Shown piece after piece: positions 9,242 through 17,956 of a DNA stretch of 64,000 nt. The translations under genes and the position numbers were made by a program. Source of the DNA: Phycisphaerales bacterium (GTDB taxonomy: Bacteria > Planctomycetota > Phycisphaerae > Phycisphaerales > UBA1924); contig WFPK01000053.1 in the NCBI GenBank assembly GCA_015487555.1, positions 1-64,000 of the forward strand, written 5' to 3'. The notes below the pieces were generated by a model, which saw only the letters and a list, made by a program, of their open reading frames with translations, ran no database searches and had not been told where the DNA came from. How positions within the stretch are numbered: the first letter of the stretch is position 1; the number at the start of each line of letters is the position of its first letter.

Positions 9242-9643
9242 TACACCGACAGGCCGATAGGCCGATAGGCTGGTGGGCTGGTGGGCTGATAGATAACTGG
9301 CGGGGGTAAACAACAGGGACAAACGGCGGGGCGAGCAGCGGAACAAGCTGTGGGGATAAACGGTGGGTATCTTGCGCATTGCGCCCCAATGCGCTCAACC
9401 CCATTGTGCACGCCTTGGCCTTGGCACCTCGGGCCCAACACCGAGTTCCAGACGCCCGAGCGCAATCGACAAACAACCGACAAGCTGTCTCCTGGCGGTG
9501 TTTATCTGTAACCCGTTGTCTTTTTTCGGCTTAGGTTGTGTTGCACACGCTTGTTTCACAAATGAGTGTATCTCATAACCACCACCACCAAATTTCTCTA
9601 TGAGTTGATAGGGAGAAGAGTCATTCGACAACTCTGAGCAGGA
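9242..9643. other. intergenic region after dnaA with 8-base periodic repeats and a hairpin
   Basis: No gene is supported between the convergent dnaA and tadA. The first 45 bases are periodic with unit 8: CGATAGGC-like copies (9247-9270), then two TGGTGGGC copies (9271-9286). A perfect 8-bp stem hairpin (GCGCATTG/CAATGCGC, loop of 5) lies at 9374-9394. A T-run at 9521-9526 follows TTGTC, which can pair with GACAA at 9479-9483, a weak possible dnaA terminator. I looked for SRP RNA, often next to tadA, and did not find its conserved core. Confidence 0.5.
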
Positions 9644-10168
9644 TCATTGGTCGGATTGGGGACGATCCCGGAGTGTACGGAAGAAGTCTTTGAGCTGTTG
9701 GCTGCATTGTTTCTGTTCGAGATTTGGGATGATCTGGCATCGGTGGTTGAGTCTGGGATCATCGCAGAGTTGATAGAGTGTGCGCACGGCACCGGCTTTG
9801 GGGTCTGGTGTGCCATAGACCAGTCGTCCGATCCGGGCGTTGACGATCAACCCGGCGCACATCGGGCATGGTTCGAGGGTAACGACGAGGGTGCAGTGAT
9901 TGAGCCTCCAGTCGGCGATGGACTGGCAAGCTTGGATGATGGCGTTGAACTCGGCGTGCCCTGCGGGGTTGTTGTGCATCTCGCGGGTGTTGTGGGCCGA
10001 TGCGAGTATCTCGCCCGTCGCGGTGTCGTAGACGATCGCACCTACGGGCACCTCGCCGAGTGCTGAAGCCTCGTCGGCGAGCTCGATAGCCCGGTGCATC
10101 ATCGAGCGATCAAGCTCGGTAGGGAGCGACTCAGTGGGTGTGGGGGGCGTTGATTCGGGATGGGTCAT
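9644..10168 (-). CDS. tadA: tRNA(adenine34) deaminase TadA
   Basis: The 174-residue protein has the cytidine/deoxycytidylate-deaminase zinc site: HAE (71-73, zinc-binding His and proton-shuttling Glu) and PCPMC (100-104, two zinc Cys). The text around it (AGHAEFNAI, LEPCPMCAGLIVNARIGR, PDPKAGA) is typical of TadA. It converts adenosine to inosine at the wobble position of tRNA-Arg(ACG). About 20 extra N-terminal residues rich in Thr/Pro precede the domain; a shorter start is possible at the Met codons near residue 23. Only 6 bases separate it from tatC, so the two are probably co-transcribed. Confidence 0.93.
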   Translation of the reverse strand: MTHPESTPPTPTESLPTELDRSMMHRAIELADEASALGEVPVGAIVYDTATGEILASAHNTREMHNNPAGHAEFNAIIQACQSIADWRLNHCTLVVTLEPCPMCAGLIVNARIGRLVYGTPDPKAGAVRTLYQLCDDPRLNHRCQIIPNLEQKQCSQQLKDFFRTLRDRPQSDQ

Positions 10169-10174
10169 CCGAGC

Positions 10175-11242
10175 TCACTTCCCTTCGCCAGCATCTTCAT
10201 CGGTGGTTGCGTCGGGGTCCTGCGAATCGTTGATCTGGGTTGATTTGATGACTTTTTCAATCGGGAGTACCCGCAAGATGAAAAGCCCGAGCTCGTAGAG
10301 CAGATACAACGGCGTGGCCAAGAGCAGCATCGACAAAGGATCGGCCGGGGTCATAAAAGCACCGAGAATCGCGCTGACCGCGATGGCGTGCTTGCGGTAT
10401 CTGCTCATGAGTTGGGGGTTGAGTATGCCGATCCACCCGAGCATCACCACCACCACAGGCGTCTGAAACGCGATTCCAAAGGCCAATCCCATATTGAGGA
10501 TGGTCTTGATGTATTCGGATATCCGGTATTGCTGGGCGATGCCGATATCCGAGGTGAGGTTGATGACCCGGATGATTGGGTTGCCGTTCTCAATCCCCAC
10601 GCAGACGCGTTGTTGGAGCAAGGCCTGGTTGATCCACATCATGCCCGGGGTCGGATCGGGCGGATCGGCTTGGAGCACGGGGATCATTGGGAAGACAATG
10701 TCGTGGGGCACAGGGGCAGTTGGTACGCTCAGCTCGCTGCTGACACTGGCGCCGAATCCGATAAAGAACGCCAGGATCACCGGAAGGATGATGAAGTAGA
10801 GAAAGAGCATGCTCAAGACTGTGAGCAGGGCTGAGAACGGGATCAGGAGATGGACGATTTTGCGTTCGTGCTTGTAGAGCCCCGGGGAGACAAAGAGCCA
10901 GAGCTGATAGAGCAACCAGGGTGAACCAAGGAGAATGGTCACGATCAGCGCGATCTGCATGACGGCTCCGAAGGTCTCGAACATGCCAGTTGCCAGCAGT
11001 TGAGACCCTTGCCCAGCTTTGGTGAGCTGGTTGCGGGCTGGATCGAGCAGCATCTGAAGCAGGGGGCGTCCAAAGGCAAATGCGATGACAAAAATCGGCA
11101 CAACACCCACGATTGCAAAAAAAACGCGTTTTCTCAGATCATCGAGGTGATCGCCAAACGACATCATTGCCGAATCCGAGAGTTCAAACGAATCGGGTTC
11201 GTCGCGGCCGGGGAGCTGACTTGGTGATCGTGGGGTGAACAT
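10175..11242 (-). CDS. tatC: Sec-independent protein translocase subunit TatC
   Basis: The 355-residue multi-pass protein has the TatC core: N-terminal HLDDLRKRVFFA, the periplasmic Glu motif MFETFGAVMQIAL, GSPWLLYQLWLFVSPGLY, and late helices LGWIGILNP and AILGAFMTPADP. It recognises twin-arginine signal peptides and forms the Tat export channel with TatA-type subunits, none of which is nearby. It is longer than E. coli TatC (258) because of a roughly 70-residue periplasmic insertion (about 165-240) and a charged C-terminal tail. It lies immediately upstream of tadA in the same direction. Confidence 0.93.
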   Translation of the reverse strand: MFTPRSPSQLPGRDEPDSFELSDSAMMSFGDHLDDLRKRVFFAIVGVVPIFVIAFAFGRPLLQMLLDPARNQLTKAGQGSQLLATGMFETFGAVMQIALIVTILLGSPWLLYQLWLFVSPGLYKHERKIVHLLIPFSALLTVLSMLFLYFIILPVILAFFIGFGASVSSELSVPTAPVPHDIVFPMIPVLQADPPDPTPGMMWINQALLQQRVCVGIENGNPIIRVINLTSDIGIAQQYRISEYIKTILNMGLAFGIAFQTPVVVVMLGWIGILNPQLMSRYRKHAIAVSAILGAFMTPADPLSMLLLATPLYLLYELGLFILRVLPIEKVIKSTQINDSQDPDATTDEDAGEGK

Positions 11243-11402
11243 TGGGGAGGTTCAATATCGTATACAGGGAGTCAAGGCGGGTGCTGGCCTGGCGGATTGG
11301 AACAATTGCGTCCAAAATCGGTAAAACCAGACGGAAAGAGATCGACCGGGCATCTTAGCAGTGGCAAGGGCACATAATTGGCACCATGAGGGGCAAGGGC
11401 GC

Positions 11403-12008
11403 GTGGATGAGCAGGATTTGAGTGAGTCGGTGATCCAGGCCGCGATTGCGGGGGATCGTGGTGCGCTCGATCAACTCTGGAAGCAATCTCGGCGGTGGGT
11501 GGGGGCGGTTCTCTTGGCACACAAACCCCGCGAGGCAGACCTTGAGGATCTTTTGCAGGCGGTGGCGATGCAGGTCTGTCGAAAAATCTCGTCCGTTCAT
11601 GAGCCCAAGGCATTCAAGTCTTGGCTTCGGACAGTAGCGATCAATGCTGCCCGTGAGGAGGGACGAAAAACAACCCGGCGCAGACGCTCGATGCTTCGGC
11701 TGGTGGGTATGGAGCAGGCAAATCAAAGTAACCCAGGATCGGCCGATGTGATTATGGCGGATTGGGACGAGTCGCAACGGGTTTATCAGGCTGTGTTGTC
11801 GCTGCCTGTGGGGTATCGCGAGCCGATACTTTTGCGAGGCGTGCGCTCGATGAGTTATCAGCAGATTGGTGAGGTGCTCGATTTGCCGATCACCACGATC
11901 GAGACACGGATCGCCAGAGGCAGGCGGATGCTCAAAGAACTCTTGGCACAGCAGGATACTGAGCGTGAAGGCAAGCTTTGCAAGCAAGCAGCAGCAGGAG
12001 GTGGATAA
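11403..12008 (+). CDS. ECF-type RNA polymerase sigma factor
   Basis: About 201 residues. I favour the GTG at 11403 because GAGGGG lies 9 bases upstream; a longer form from GTG 11361 is open too. Region 2 is visible as EADLEDLLQAVAMQVCRKI and SWLRTVAINAAREEGRK. Region 4 is the helix-turn-helix SYQQIGEVLDLPITTIETR followed by ARGRRMLKEL. There is no region 1 or 3, which defines a group IV (ECF) sigma. The stop codon overlaps the ATG of the next gene (TAATG), a membrane protein that fits an anti-sigma factor, and a PDZ protein follows. Target promoters are unknown. Confidence 0.88.
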   Translation: MDEQDLSESVIQAAIAGDRGALDQLWKQSRRWVGAVLLAHKPREADLEDLLQAVAMQVCRKISSVHEPKAFKSWLRTVAINAAREEGRKTTRRRRSMLRLVGMEQANQSNPGSADVIMADWDESQRVYQAVLSLPVGYREPILLRGVRSMSYQQIGEVLDLPITTIETRIARGRRMLKELLAQQDTEREGKLCKQAAAGGG

Positions 12009-12685
12009 TGCGTACCAATGAATCAAACGAACAGCCGACTATTCGCTTGTCGGGTGATGAGCGAGATGTGTTGGTTGCCCGGGTTGTTGATGGGGCTGCG
12101 ACCAACACGGATTGGACGACCTTTCGTACCCTGGCTGCCCATGATCCGAGCATTTGGTCTGAGCTTGCAGATACGCAGCAGATTCACGAGTTGATGTCTC
12201 AGCGTGTACAAAGTGAGATCGCAGCTGCCGATCGCATTGAGCTTCCTGGCGGGTTGATCGATGATCGTCCGATGCGTGCTCGGCTTGATCTGGTTTCGCG
12301 CTGGGGTGGTTGGGCGGCAGCAGCAGCGATTTTGATGGTGTGGTTCTTTGGTCAACCGATTTCAACAATGGCTCTCGACGAGCATGATTCGGCAGCTGCG
12401 GGGTTGCTGGGATCGCGCATTTTGCTCGATCAGGCCAAGCCCGACCAGGCGTTCGATCAGTATCTCTCGTCTGGCCAAAGTCTGGGGCGGGTTGTTGGCG
12501 AGATGCCCGAACGGATCGTGATCGAGACGCGTCCGATGCCCAATGGCACAATCGAGGTGCTGTATCTTCGTCAAATCATCGAACGGCAGGTCATTGATCA
12601 TGCATACCGCGAGGTGCGTGACGAAGCGGGCAATGTGATCCCGGTTCCTGTCGAGCTCTCGCCAACGGTCGAACGGGCGTTTTGA
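12008..12685 (+). CDS. putative membrane anti-sigma factor
   Basis: The start overlaps the sigma factor's stop (TAATG), implying coupled translation. The 225-residue product has a cytoplasmic N-terminal part of about 95 residues (DERDVLVARVVDGAA, SIWSELADTQQIHELM) followed by one hydrophobic segment around WAAAAAILMVWFFGQPI, and then a roughly 110-residue external domain. This topology and the gene order match ECF anti-sigma factors, though no zinc-binding HxxxCxxC motif is present. It is therefore a non-ZAS type. The role is inferred from position and topology, not from sequence similarity. Confidence 0.6.
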   Translation: MRTNESNEQPTIRLSGDERDVLVARVVDGAATNTDWTTFRTLAAHDPSIWSELADTQQIHELMSQRVQSEIAAADRIELPGGLIDDRPMRARLDLVSRWGGWAAAAAILMVWFFGQPISTMALDEHDSAAAGLLGSRILLDQAKPDQAFDQYLSSGQSLGRVVGEMPERIVIETRPMPNGTIEVLYLRQIIERQVIDHAYREVRDEAGNVIPVPVELSPTVERAF

Positions 12686-12789
12686 ACTGGTCGTGTGTTG
12701 AATCGAATATTGATGACCAGCTCGGTCGATGAGCGCATCTTGATACGAGGTGAATAGAGAAGCCGACCAAACACTCAGGAGATATACAA

Positions 12790-14106
12790 ATGAAAGCTTT
12801 GAAAAACAAACTCAGCAACAAGACACTCACAGCATTGCTGATCGCTGTGACAGGAGTTTCTGCATCGCTGGCATCGGCCCAGTTCCGGGTCGAGCATTCG
12901 GCCAAGAGTGGGCTTGCCCATGAGCATGATGAGCAAGCTGAGCAATCTGTTGTGGTTATCAAAAGTCAGGACGATGAGCATGCCTACGAGATTCGTATTG
13001 TCGATGGCGAAATCACCGTCGCCAGGCTCGATGGCGAAGATTTTGACAAAGAACAGGTCATGCTCGATGGAGAAACCTTGGTTTTTCTCGATGAGAACGG
13101 CGAGACACTTTACACAGTCAAGATGCCCAAGATTCACCAGCCCGGCAAACTCCAACGAGGAAAACACCTCTGGGTTACAACAGACGACGATGGACTTGTC
13201 AATACCAGCGAGCGCGAGTTTGTGGTCAGTCTGGGGGAAATGCACGATGAAGAAAAAGATGGTGCGTTCATTGCGAAAGGGCAGTTCTTTGGCCCCAGCA
13301 AGGTGATGCTGGGAATCAACCTTGGCGAGCCTTCGACAGCACTGCGCAAACACCTCAAACTCAAAGATGGCGTGCAGGCGATTCTGGTTGAAAAAGTGAT
13401 CGAAGGGCTCCCCGCCGATCTTGCTGGGCTTGAGGATTACGATGTGATCGTTTCGATCGATGGCAGCGATCAGGCCAGCGGACAAATTTTGAGCAAGGTC
13501 CTCGCAGAAAAAGATCCGGGCGACACCATGAAACTCATGGTGCTCCGCAGCGGCGAGAAACTCGAACTCAAGGTCGAGCTCGCCGAGTATAATCCTCAAG
13601 CATTGGGCACCATATTGGCGAGCCCGAGCATGATTGTCAAGCCTCAAAATGAGAAGGACAGGATACTCGATGTTCTCGTCGAGCTTGAGAATGCTGATCT
13701 TGGGGAGGATCTGGAAAAAAAACTTGTGCAAATCCAAGAGCAGATTCGCCAGCAGTTCTTTGAATCAAGAGAGCAACGCGAGCTTGCCCGCCAGATGCAG
13801 GCAAAGGCAGTGGATGCGATGCGTGATGCCGAGCGTCAACTGATCGAGTTTCGTGATGGCAAACTGATCGTGCGCTCAGGCGGAGGCATGCAGAGTCCTT
13901 TGCAGGTGCTTCGCGGAAATATCCGTGACCATGTTGAAAATATCGCTCCCGATGGGGTTCATGGGCACATGGATTCGTTGGAAGAACGCCTTGAAGAGCT
14001 CGAAGGTCGGCTTGATCGGCAGATCGACGAGCTGAGCGAGCAGATGGATCGGCTCGCCGAGATGTTCGAGCGGCTGATGGATGCCCTCGAAGACGATGAA
14101 ACTTGA
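12790..14106 (+). CDS. secreted PDZ-domain protein with C-terminal coiled coil
   Basis: The 438-residue protein starts at an ATG 7 bases after AGGAG and has a signal peptide (helix LTALLIAVTGVSASLASA). An acidic region follows to about 170. One PDZ domain covers about 175-265 (VMLGINLGEPS, VEKVIEGLPADLAGLEDYDVIVSIDG). The last 75 residues form a heptad-patterned coiled coil (EERLEELEGRLDRQIDEL). No protease domain is present, so it is not a DegP/HtrA. It follows the sigma/anti-sigma pair after about 100 bases. In such cassettes a PDZ protein may sense envelope stress; that link is inference. Confidence 0.8.
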   Translation: MKALKNKLSNKTLTALLIAVTGVSASLASAQFRVEHSAKSGLAHEHDEQAEQSVVVIKSQDDEHAYEIRIVDGEITVARLDGEDFDKEQVMLDGETLVFLDENGETLYTVKMPKIHQPGKLQRGKHLWVTTDDDGLVNTSEREFVVSLGEMHDEEKDGAFIAKGQFFGPSKVMLGINLGEPSTALRKHLKLKDGVQAILVEKVIEGLPADLAGLEDYDVIVSIDGSDQASGQILSKVLAEKDPGDTMKLMVLRSGEKLELKVELAEYNPQALGTILASPSMIVKPQNEKDRILDVLVELENADLGEDLEKKLVQIQEQIRQQFFESREQRELARQMQAKAVDAMRDAERQLIEFRDGKLIVRSGGGMQSPLQVLRGNIRDHVENIAPDGVHGHMDSLEERLEELEGRLDRQIDELSEQMDRLAEMFERLMDALEDDET

Positions 14107-14441
14107 TGAACAACCATTGATGAACTGCAAAAAAATGCATCCTCGTTGAAACTTGCGTGTAGAACCATTGAAATCAGAAGCGTTTCGATCCCAATCACCG
14201 ATCGGCACTTCTCGAACAAGCCTGTTCTGACGAGCTGAAAATCTGACCACGACGCCGATCCTGGTTCCACAGGATCGACACCGGCAGCTGCGCGACGAGA
14301 CCCCGTGCAGCTGCCATTTTTCAAGCTATTTTTACAGCGTTCTCTTTCAGGCCACATTTTTGGCCTGTATTTCTCTTTGGAATGAACGAAACCTGTTGGC
14401 GGTGCGTTTGGTATGATAAAAAGACCATTGCGGAGATACAG
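14107..14441 (+). other. intergenic region with two hairpins before moxR
   Basis: No gene seen. A 7-bp stem GATCCTG/CAGGATC lies near 14258-14277. A second perfect stem CAGGCCA/TGGCCTG with a 6-base loop lies at 14348-14367, followed by a T-rich stretch, and may terminate the upstream PDZ gene. TATGAT at 14412-14417 is a possible -10 for moxR. Confidence 0.45.
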
Positions 14442-15563
14442 ATGACCAACGACTCATCAGCACCAAAGCCGGGCGAAGAAGAGCCGAGTGAAGGAAAGCC
14501 GGGTGAAGGAAAAACAGGTGAAGGAAAGACAGGCGAAGAGATGCTCGCGGGGGTTCGTGAGACCTACGACGCGCTCAAAGCCGAGATATCCAAGGTGATC
14601 GTCGGGCAAGACGAGGTGGTCGATCAGATTTTGCTCGCGATTTTTTCTCGTGGGCACGCGATGCTTGTGGGCGTGCCCGGGCTTGCCAAGACTTTATTGA
14701 TCTCGACGATTGCCCAGGCGATGGAGCTCGAGTTCTCGCGGATTCAGTTTACGCCTGATCTGATGCCTACGGATATTACAGGGACCGAGGTGATCGAGGA
14801 GGATAAGGCAACGGGGCATCGCTCGCTGCGCTTTGTCAGAGGGCCGATCTTTGCCAATGTGGTGTTGGCCGACGAGATCAACCGCACGCCTCCGAAAACC
14901 CAGGCAGCGATGCTCGAAGCGATGCAGGAGCGGCAGGTGACGATTGGCGGGGCGCGCCATGTCTTGCCCAGTCCGTTCTTTGTGCTCGCGACCCAGAATC
15001 CGCTCGAACAGGAGGGAACTTATCCGCTTCCCGAAGCCCAGCTTGACCGGTTTATGCTTCAGGTGATGGTTGGGTATCCTGATGAGTCAGAGGAGCTCGA
15101 GGTGATCCGCCGAAGTGCGCGCAAAGGTGAAATCGAGATTCGTGCGGTGGTCGATGGGCAGCAGGTTGCTGATGCCCAGCACATTATTCAGCATGCCCCG
15201 GTGCCCGAGCATGTGCTTCGATACGCCCTTCGCCTTGTCCGCTCGACCCGGGCCAACGAGTGCGATCGGGTGCCTGCGATTGTTCAGGACTATGTTTCCT
15301 GGGGCGCTGGGCCACGGGCGAGCGAAGCCCTTGTTCTGGGGGCAAAGGCCCATGCACTGCTTATTGGCAACGGCATCGTGGGGATTGATTCGGTCCGTGC
15401 TGTTGCGCATCCAGTCCTTCGTCACCGAATTTTGACCAACTTTCACGCCCAGGCAGACCAAACGACGACCGATATGATTGTGGATCAGTTACTCGACGAG
15501 GTGCCCGAACATGCGATGAATAATGCAGGTCGAGCACACGCCCAGCGGGTGATTGGCACTTAG
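14442..15563 (+). CDS. MoxR-family AAA+ ATPase
   Basis: From ATG 14442 (after CGGAGA) the protein is 373 residues. The N terminus is a charged low-complexity repeat (GEGKTGEGKTGEE). The MoxR core follows: IVGQDEVVDQILLAI, Walker A GVPGLAKT, FTPDLMPTDITG, Walker B/sensor LADEINRTPPKTQAAMLEAM, and ATQNPLEQEGTYPLPEAQLD. MoxR ATPases act as chaperones that help mature or load VWA/metal-dependent partners. The usual partner genes (DUF58, VWA, BatA) are absent here; the next gene is an Rrf2 regulator. The open frame begins 60 bases further upstream, but those residues are not MoxR-like. Confidence 0.92.
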   Translation: MTNDSSAPKPGEEEPSEGKPGEGKTGEGKTGEEMLAGVRETYDALKAEISKVIVGQDEVVDQILLAIFSRGHAMLVGVPGLAKTLLISTIAQAMELEFSRIQFTPDLMPTDITGTEVIEEDKATGHRSLRFVRGPIFANVVLADEINRTPPKTQAAMLEAMQERQVTIGGARHVLPSPFFVLATQNPLEQEGTYPLPEAQLDRFMLQVMVGYPDESEELEVIRRSARKGEIEIRAVVDGQQVADAQHIIQHAPVPEHVLRYALRLVRSTRANECDRVPAIVQDYVSWGAGPRASEALVLGAKAHALLIGNGIVGIDSVRAVAHPVLRHRILTNFHAQADQTTTDMIVDQLLDEVPEHAMNNAGRAHAQRVIGT

Positions 15564-15589
15564 TGGGGTGATTTTGAATATTTTGATCC

Positions 15590-15607
15590 CAAGATCAGTA
15601 TATCTTG
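15590..15607. promoter_or_regulatory. palindromic candidate operator upstream of the Rrf2 gene
   Basis: CAAGAT and ATCTTG are separated by 6 bases, an 18-bp dyad 73 bases before the Rrf2 start. Rrf2-family regulators bind dyads of this size, and AAGAT/ATCTT half-sites resemble those of NsrR. It could mediate autoregulation. Confidence 0.4.
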
Positions 15608-15679
15608 ATACGATATTGAGGCTTTTTTCCGTATACATATGCTTTGTGATCACACCAGACGATTGAGAAGGATTTTGCT

Positions 15680-16144
15680 TTGCTCTCACAGACTACCGAA
15701 TATGCACTTCGCTCGATGAGCTGTCTTGCCTATATGCCCGACGAGTTGGTATCGACCGCCCAACTCGCCGAGGTCACGCTTGTCCCAATGAACTACCTCG
15801 CCAAGGTGCTCCAGCTGCTGGCCAAGGCAGGGCTGATCACCGGACGACGCGGGGTTGGAGGCGGGTATCGGCTCAAACGCTCCGCTCGGGATATCTCCAT
15901 ACTCGATGTCATCAATGCCATCGACCCGATCGAACGGATCACCACATGCCCGCTTCATCTCGAAAATCACTCGGGCAAGCTCTGTCCATTGCACGGGCGA
16001 CTCGATGCAGCAGCCAAGACCATTATCGAACAGTTTGGTGGTATTTCGCTGCACGATATGCTCGCAGAAGACCCCACCGTCCGCCCGCTCTGCAATACCG
16101 AAATGCTTCGGCGGGTCGATCTGACCATGGGTGAGTCGGGCTAA
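15680..16144 (+). CDS. Rrf2-family transcriptional regulator
   Basis: The 154-residue protein starts at TTG, 7 bases after GAAGGA. The N-terminal winged helix is classic Rrf2 (SQTTEYALRSMSCLAY, PMNYLAKVLQLLAKAGLI, GRRGVGGGYRLKRSARDI). Three cysteines follow in the C-terminal half (ITTCPLH, GKLCPLHG, RPLCNTE). The first two lie near where IscR/NsrR-type members bind an iron-sulfur cluster, so cluster or NO/redox sensing is possible. The spacing is not exactly that of IscR. The Tyr near residue 8 and the GVGGGY wing are intact. Neighbours (moxR, lysS) do not indicate a target. Confidence 0.9.
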   Translation: MLSQTTEYALRSMSCLAYMPDELVSTAQLAEVTLVPMNYLAKVLQLLAKAGLITGRRGVGGGYRLKRSARDISILDVINAIDPIERITTCPLHLENHSGKLCPLHGRLDAAAKTIIEQFGGISLHDMLAEDPTVRPLCNTEMLRRVDLTMGESG

Positions 16145-16170
16145 ACCAAAGCCCAATGTGCGCAAGTCCT

Positions 16171-16200
16171 TGTTATCAGGGTTATCAGGGTTGTCAGGGA
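16171..16200. repeat. short 9-base tandem repeat before lysS
   Basis: Three adjacent copies of a GTTATCAGG-like 9-mer (the third reads GTTGTCAGG) lie between the Rrf2 and lysS genes. No function apparent. Confidence 0.5.
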
Positions 16201-16270
16201 TGACCTTGTCGGGATCGGTGTGTACGATCGTTGCGTGAGCGAACACAAGAACAAATCAGGGCACGCACTC

Positions 16271-17908
16271 ATGGATCAAAAACCAGATCAAGCGACCGAT
16301 CAGGCTTCTCAAGAGGAGGCTGATGTTCATCATCTCGAACAGCAACGACGCGAAAATCGTGATGCGGTGATCGCATTGGGTATGCTGCCTTATGGCCTGC
16401 GGACCGATGAGCTGATCTCCCTGGCCGATGCCCACGGACGATACGACGAGCAGGCCGACCAAGCATACAAAGCTTCAAATCAAGCTCGCAAACAAGCCAG
16501 GCGGGATAATCCGGAAATCAGCGAGGACGACCTGCCTGCGATTGTGGATGATCGCCCGCGCGTCAAGGTCGCGGGTCGGGTGATGCTCCACCGAGACAAC
16601 GGCAAGCTCATCTGGCTCAATCTCCGCGATCACACCCGAGACACCTTCCAGATTGCGGTGTCCAAGCGCGATTGCGAAGAGAGCGGATTCAAGTTCGCCA
16701 AGGTGCTCGATGGCGGTGATATTGTGATCGCCGAGGGGCCACTCACGATGACCAACACCGGCGAGATCACCTGCTGGGTCGATACCCTGACCCCGGCGAG
16801 CAAGTGTCTCGTGCCCCCGCCCGAGAAGCATGCGGGGTTGCAGGACACCGAGCGGAGGTATCGTCAGCGGTATATGGATATGTGGGCCAATCCAGAAACG
16901 ACCCGGACGCTGATGCTGCGCTCGAAGCTGATGAGCGCGATGCGTCGGTACCTTGAACGACAGGGTTTCATCGAGGTCGAGACGCCGGTTTTGCAGACGC
17001 AGGCCGGCGGGGCTGCTGCTCGGCCGTTCTTGACGCATATGAATGCGCTGAGTCTGGATTTGTCATTGCGGATTGCGCCCGAGCTGTATCTCAAACGGCT
17101 GTTGGTCGGCGGGATGCCTCGGGTCTTTGAGGTGAGCCGAAACTTTCGCAACGAAGGGCTCGATAAGAGTCATAACCCCGAGTTTACGAGTCTCGAGGTC
17201 TATCAGGCCTTTGGGAACTACGAGACGATGATGGAGCTGACCGAGGGGTTGATCCGCGAGCTGGCGGTGCTGGCTGCAACTGAGCAGGCGGGGAAATCAG
17301 ATGCGATGCCCTTTGGCGAGTTGACGATTGATTATCAATCAGCGTTCGAGAAGATCACTTATGCCCAGCTTTTCGAGAAGGCACTCGGATTCTCGATCGA
17401 CGAGATTGACAAAGCGCGGAGCGAATGCGAAAAGCGTGGATTCAAGACCAAGAGCAAGGATGGCACGCCGATTGATGACATTTTCATCATCAACGAGCTC
17501 TTTGAAGAGGTGGCCGAGGCGATGATTGATCCGTCGAGGCCGACCTTTGTGATGGATTATCCTGCGTCGCTCTCGCCGTTGACTCGCCCCAAGCCCGGGA
17601 CGCTCGATGATGTGGTGCCCTTGGCTGATCGGTGGGATTTATTCATCGGCGGCATGGAGATCGGCCCGGCGTACACCGAGCTCAATGACCCTGATATTCA
17701 GGAAGCCAAGTTCCGCGAGCAGCTCGCCGGCGTGGACGACGAAGAATCGACCTTCCGCACCTTCGACGAGGACTTTGTCAATGCGCTCAAGGTCGGGATG
17801 CCGCCAGCGGGTGGGTTAGGGCTTGGGATGGATCGGATTGTGATGTTGCTGGCGAATCAGCGTTCGATCCGCGATGTGCTGCCGTTCCCCATGATGAAAC
17901 CAGTTTGA
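16271..17908 (+). CDS. lysS: lysine--tRNA ligase, class II
   Basis: About 545 residues from ATG 16271; the frame is open back to 16220, and a GTG at 16235 is another possible start, since none has a clear ribosome-binding site. An OB-fold anticodon-binding domain comes first (RVKVAGRVMLHRDNGKLIWL). The class II core follows: motif 1 FIEVETPVLQTQAGGAAARP, motif 2 VFEVSRNFRNEGLDKSHNPE and motif 3 GLGLGMDRIVMLL. It charges tRNA-Lys. Residues 1-75 are a polar, helical extension. The last codons overlap an 11-base tandem repeat that continues past the stop. Confidence 0.95.
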   Translation: MDQKPDQATDQASQEEADVHHLEQQRRENRDAVIALGMLPYGLRTDELISLADAHGRYDEQADQAYKASNQARKQARRDNPEISEDDLPAIVDDRPRVKVAGRVMLHRDNGKLIWLNLRDHTRDTFQIAVSKRDCEESGFKFAKVLDGGDIVIAEGPLTMTNTGEITCWVDTLTPASKCLVPPPEKHAGLQDTERRYRQRYMDMWANPETTRTLMLRSKLMSAMRRYLERQGFIEVETPVLQTQAGGAAARPFLTHMNALSLDLSLRIAPELYLKRLLVGGMPRVFEVSRNFRNEGLDKSHNPEFTSLEVYQAFGNYETMMELTEGLIRELAVLAATEQAGKSDAMPFGELTIDYQSAFEKITYAQLFEKALGFSIDEIDKARSECEKRGFKTKSKDGTPIDDIFIINELFEEVAEAMIDPSRPTFVMDYPASLSPLTRPKPGTLDDVVPLADRWDLFIGGMEIGPAYTELNDPDIQEAKFREQLAGVDDEESTFRTFDEDFVNALKVGMPPAGGLGLGMDRIVMLLANQRSIRDVLPFPMMKPV

Positions 17909-17939
17909 AACCAGTTTGAAACCAGTTTGAAGCCGATTT
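17896..17939. repeat. 11-base tandem repeat spanning the lysS stop codon
   Basis: Three exact copies of GAAACCAGTTT (17896, 17907, 17918) and one degenerate copy (17929). The first copy encodes the last lysS codons and its TGA begins the second copy. The unit carries an in-frame stop, so expansion leaves the protein unchanged. Confidence 0.85.
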
Positions 17940-17956
17940 AAAATCTGCTCATGTAT

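Noticed and set aside
9242-9643. SRP RNA gene next to tadA
   Set aside because: The conserved SRP domain IV core was not found on either strand.
12775-13737. 320-codon frame antisense to the PDZ gene
   Set aside because: The sense frame has a signal peptide, SD and PDZ domain; the antisense frame shows no family signal.
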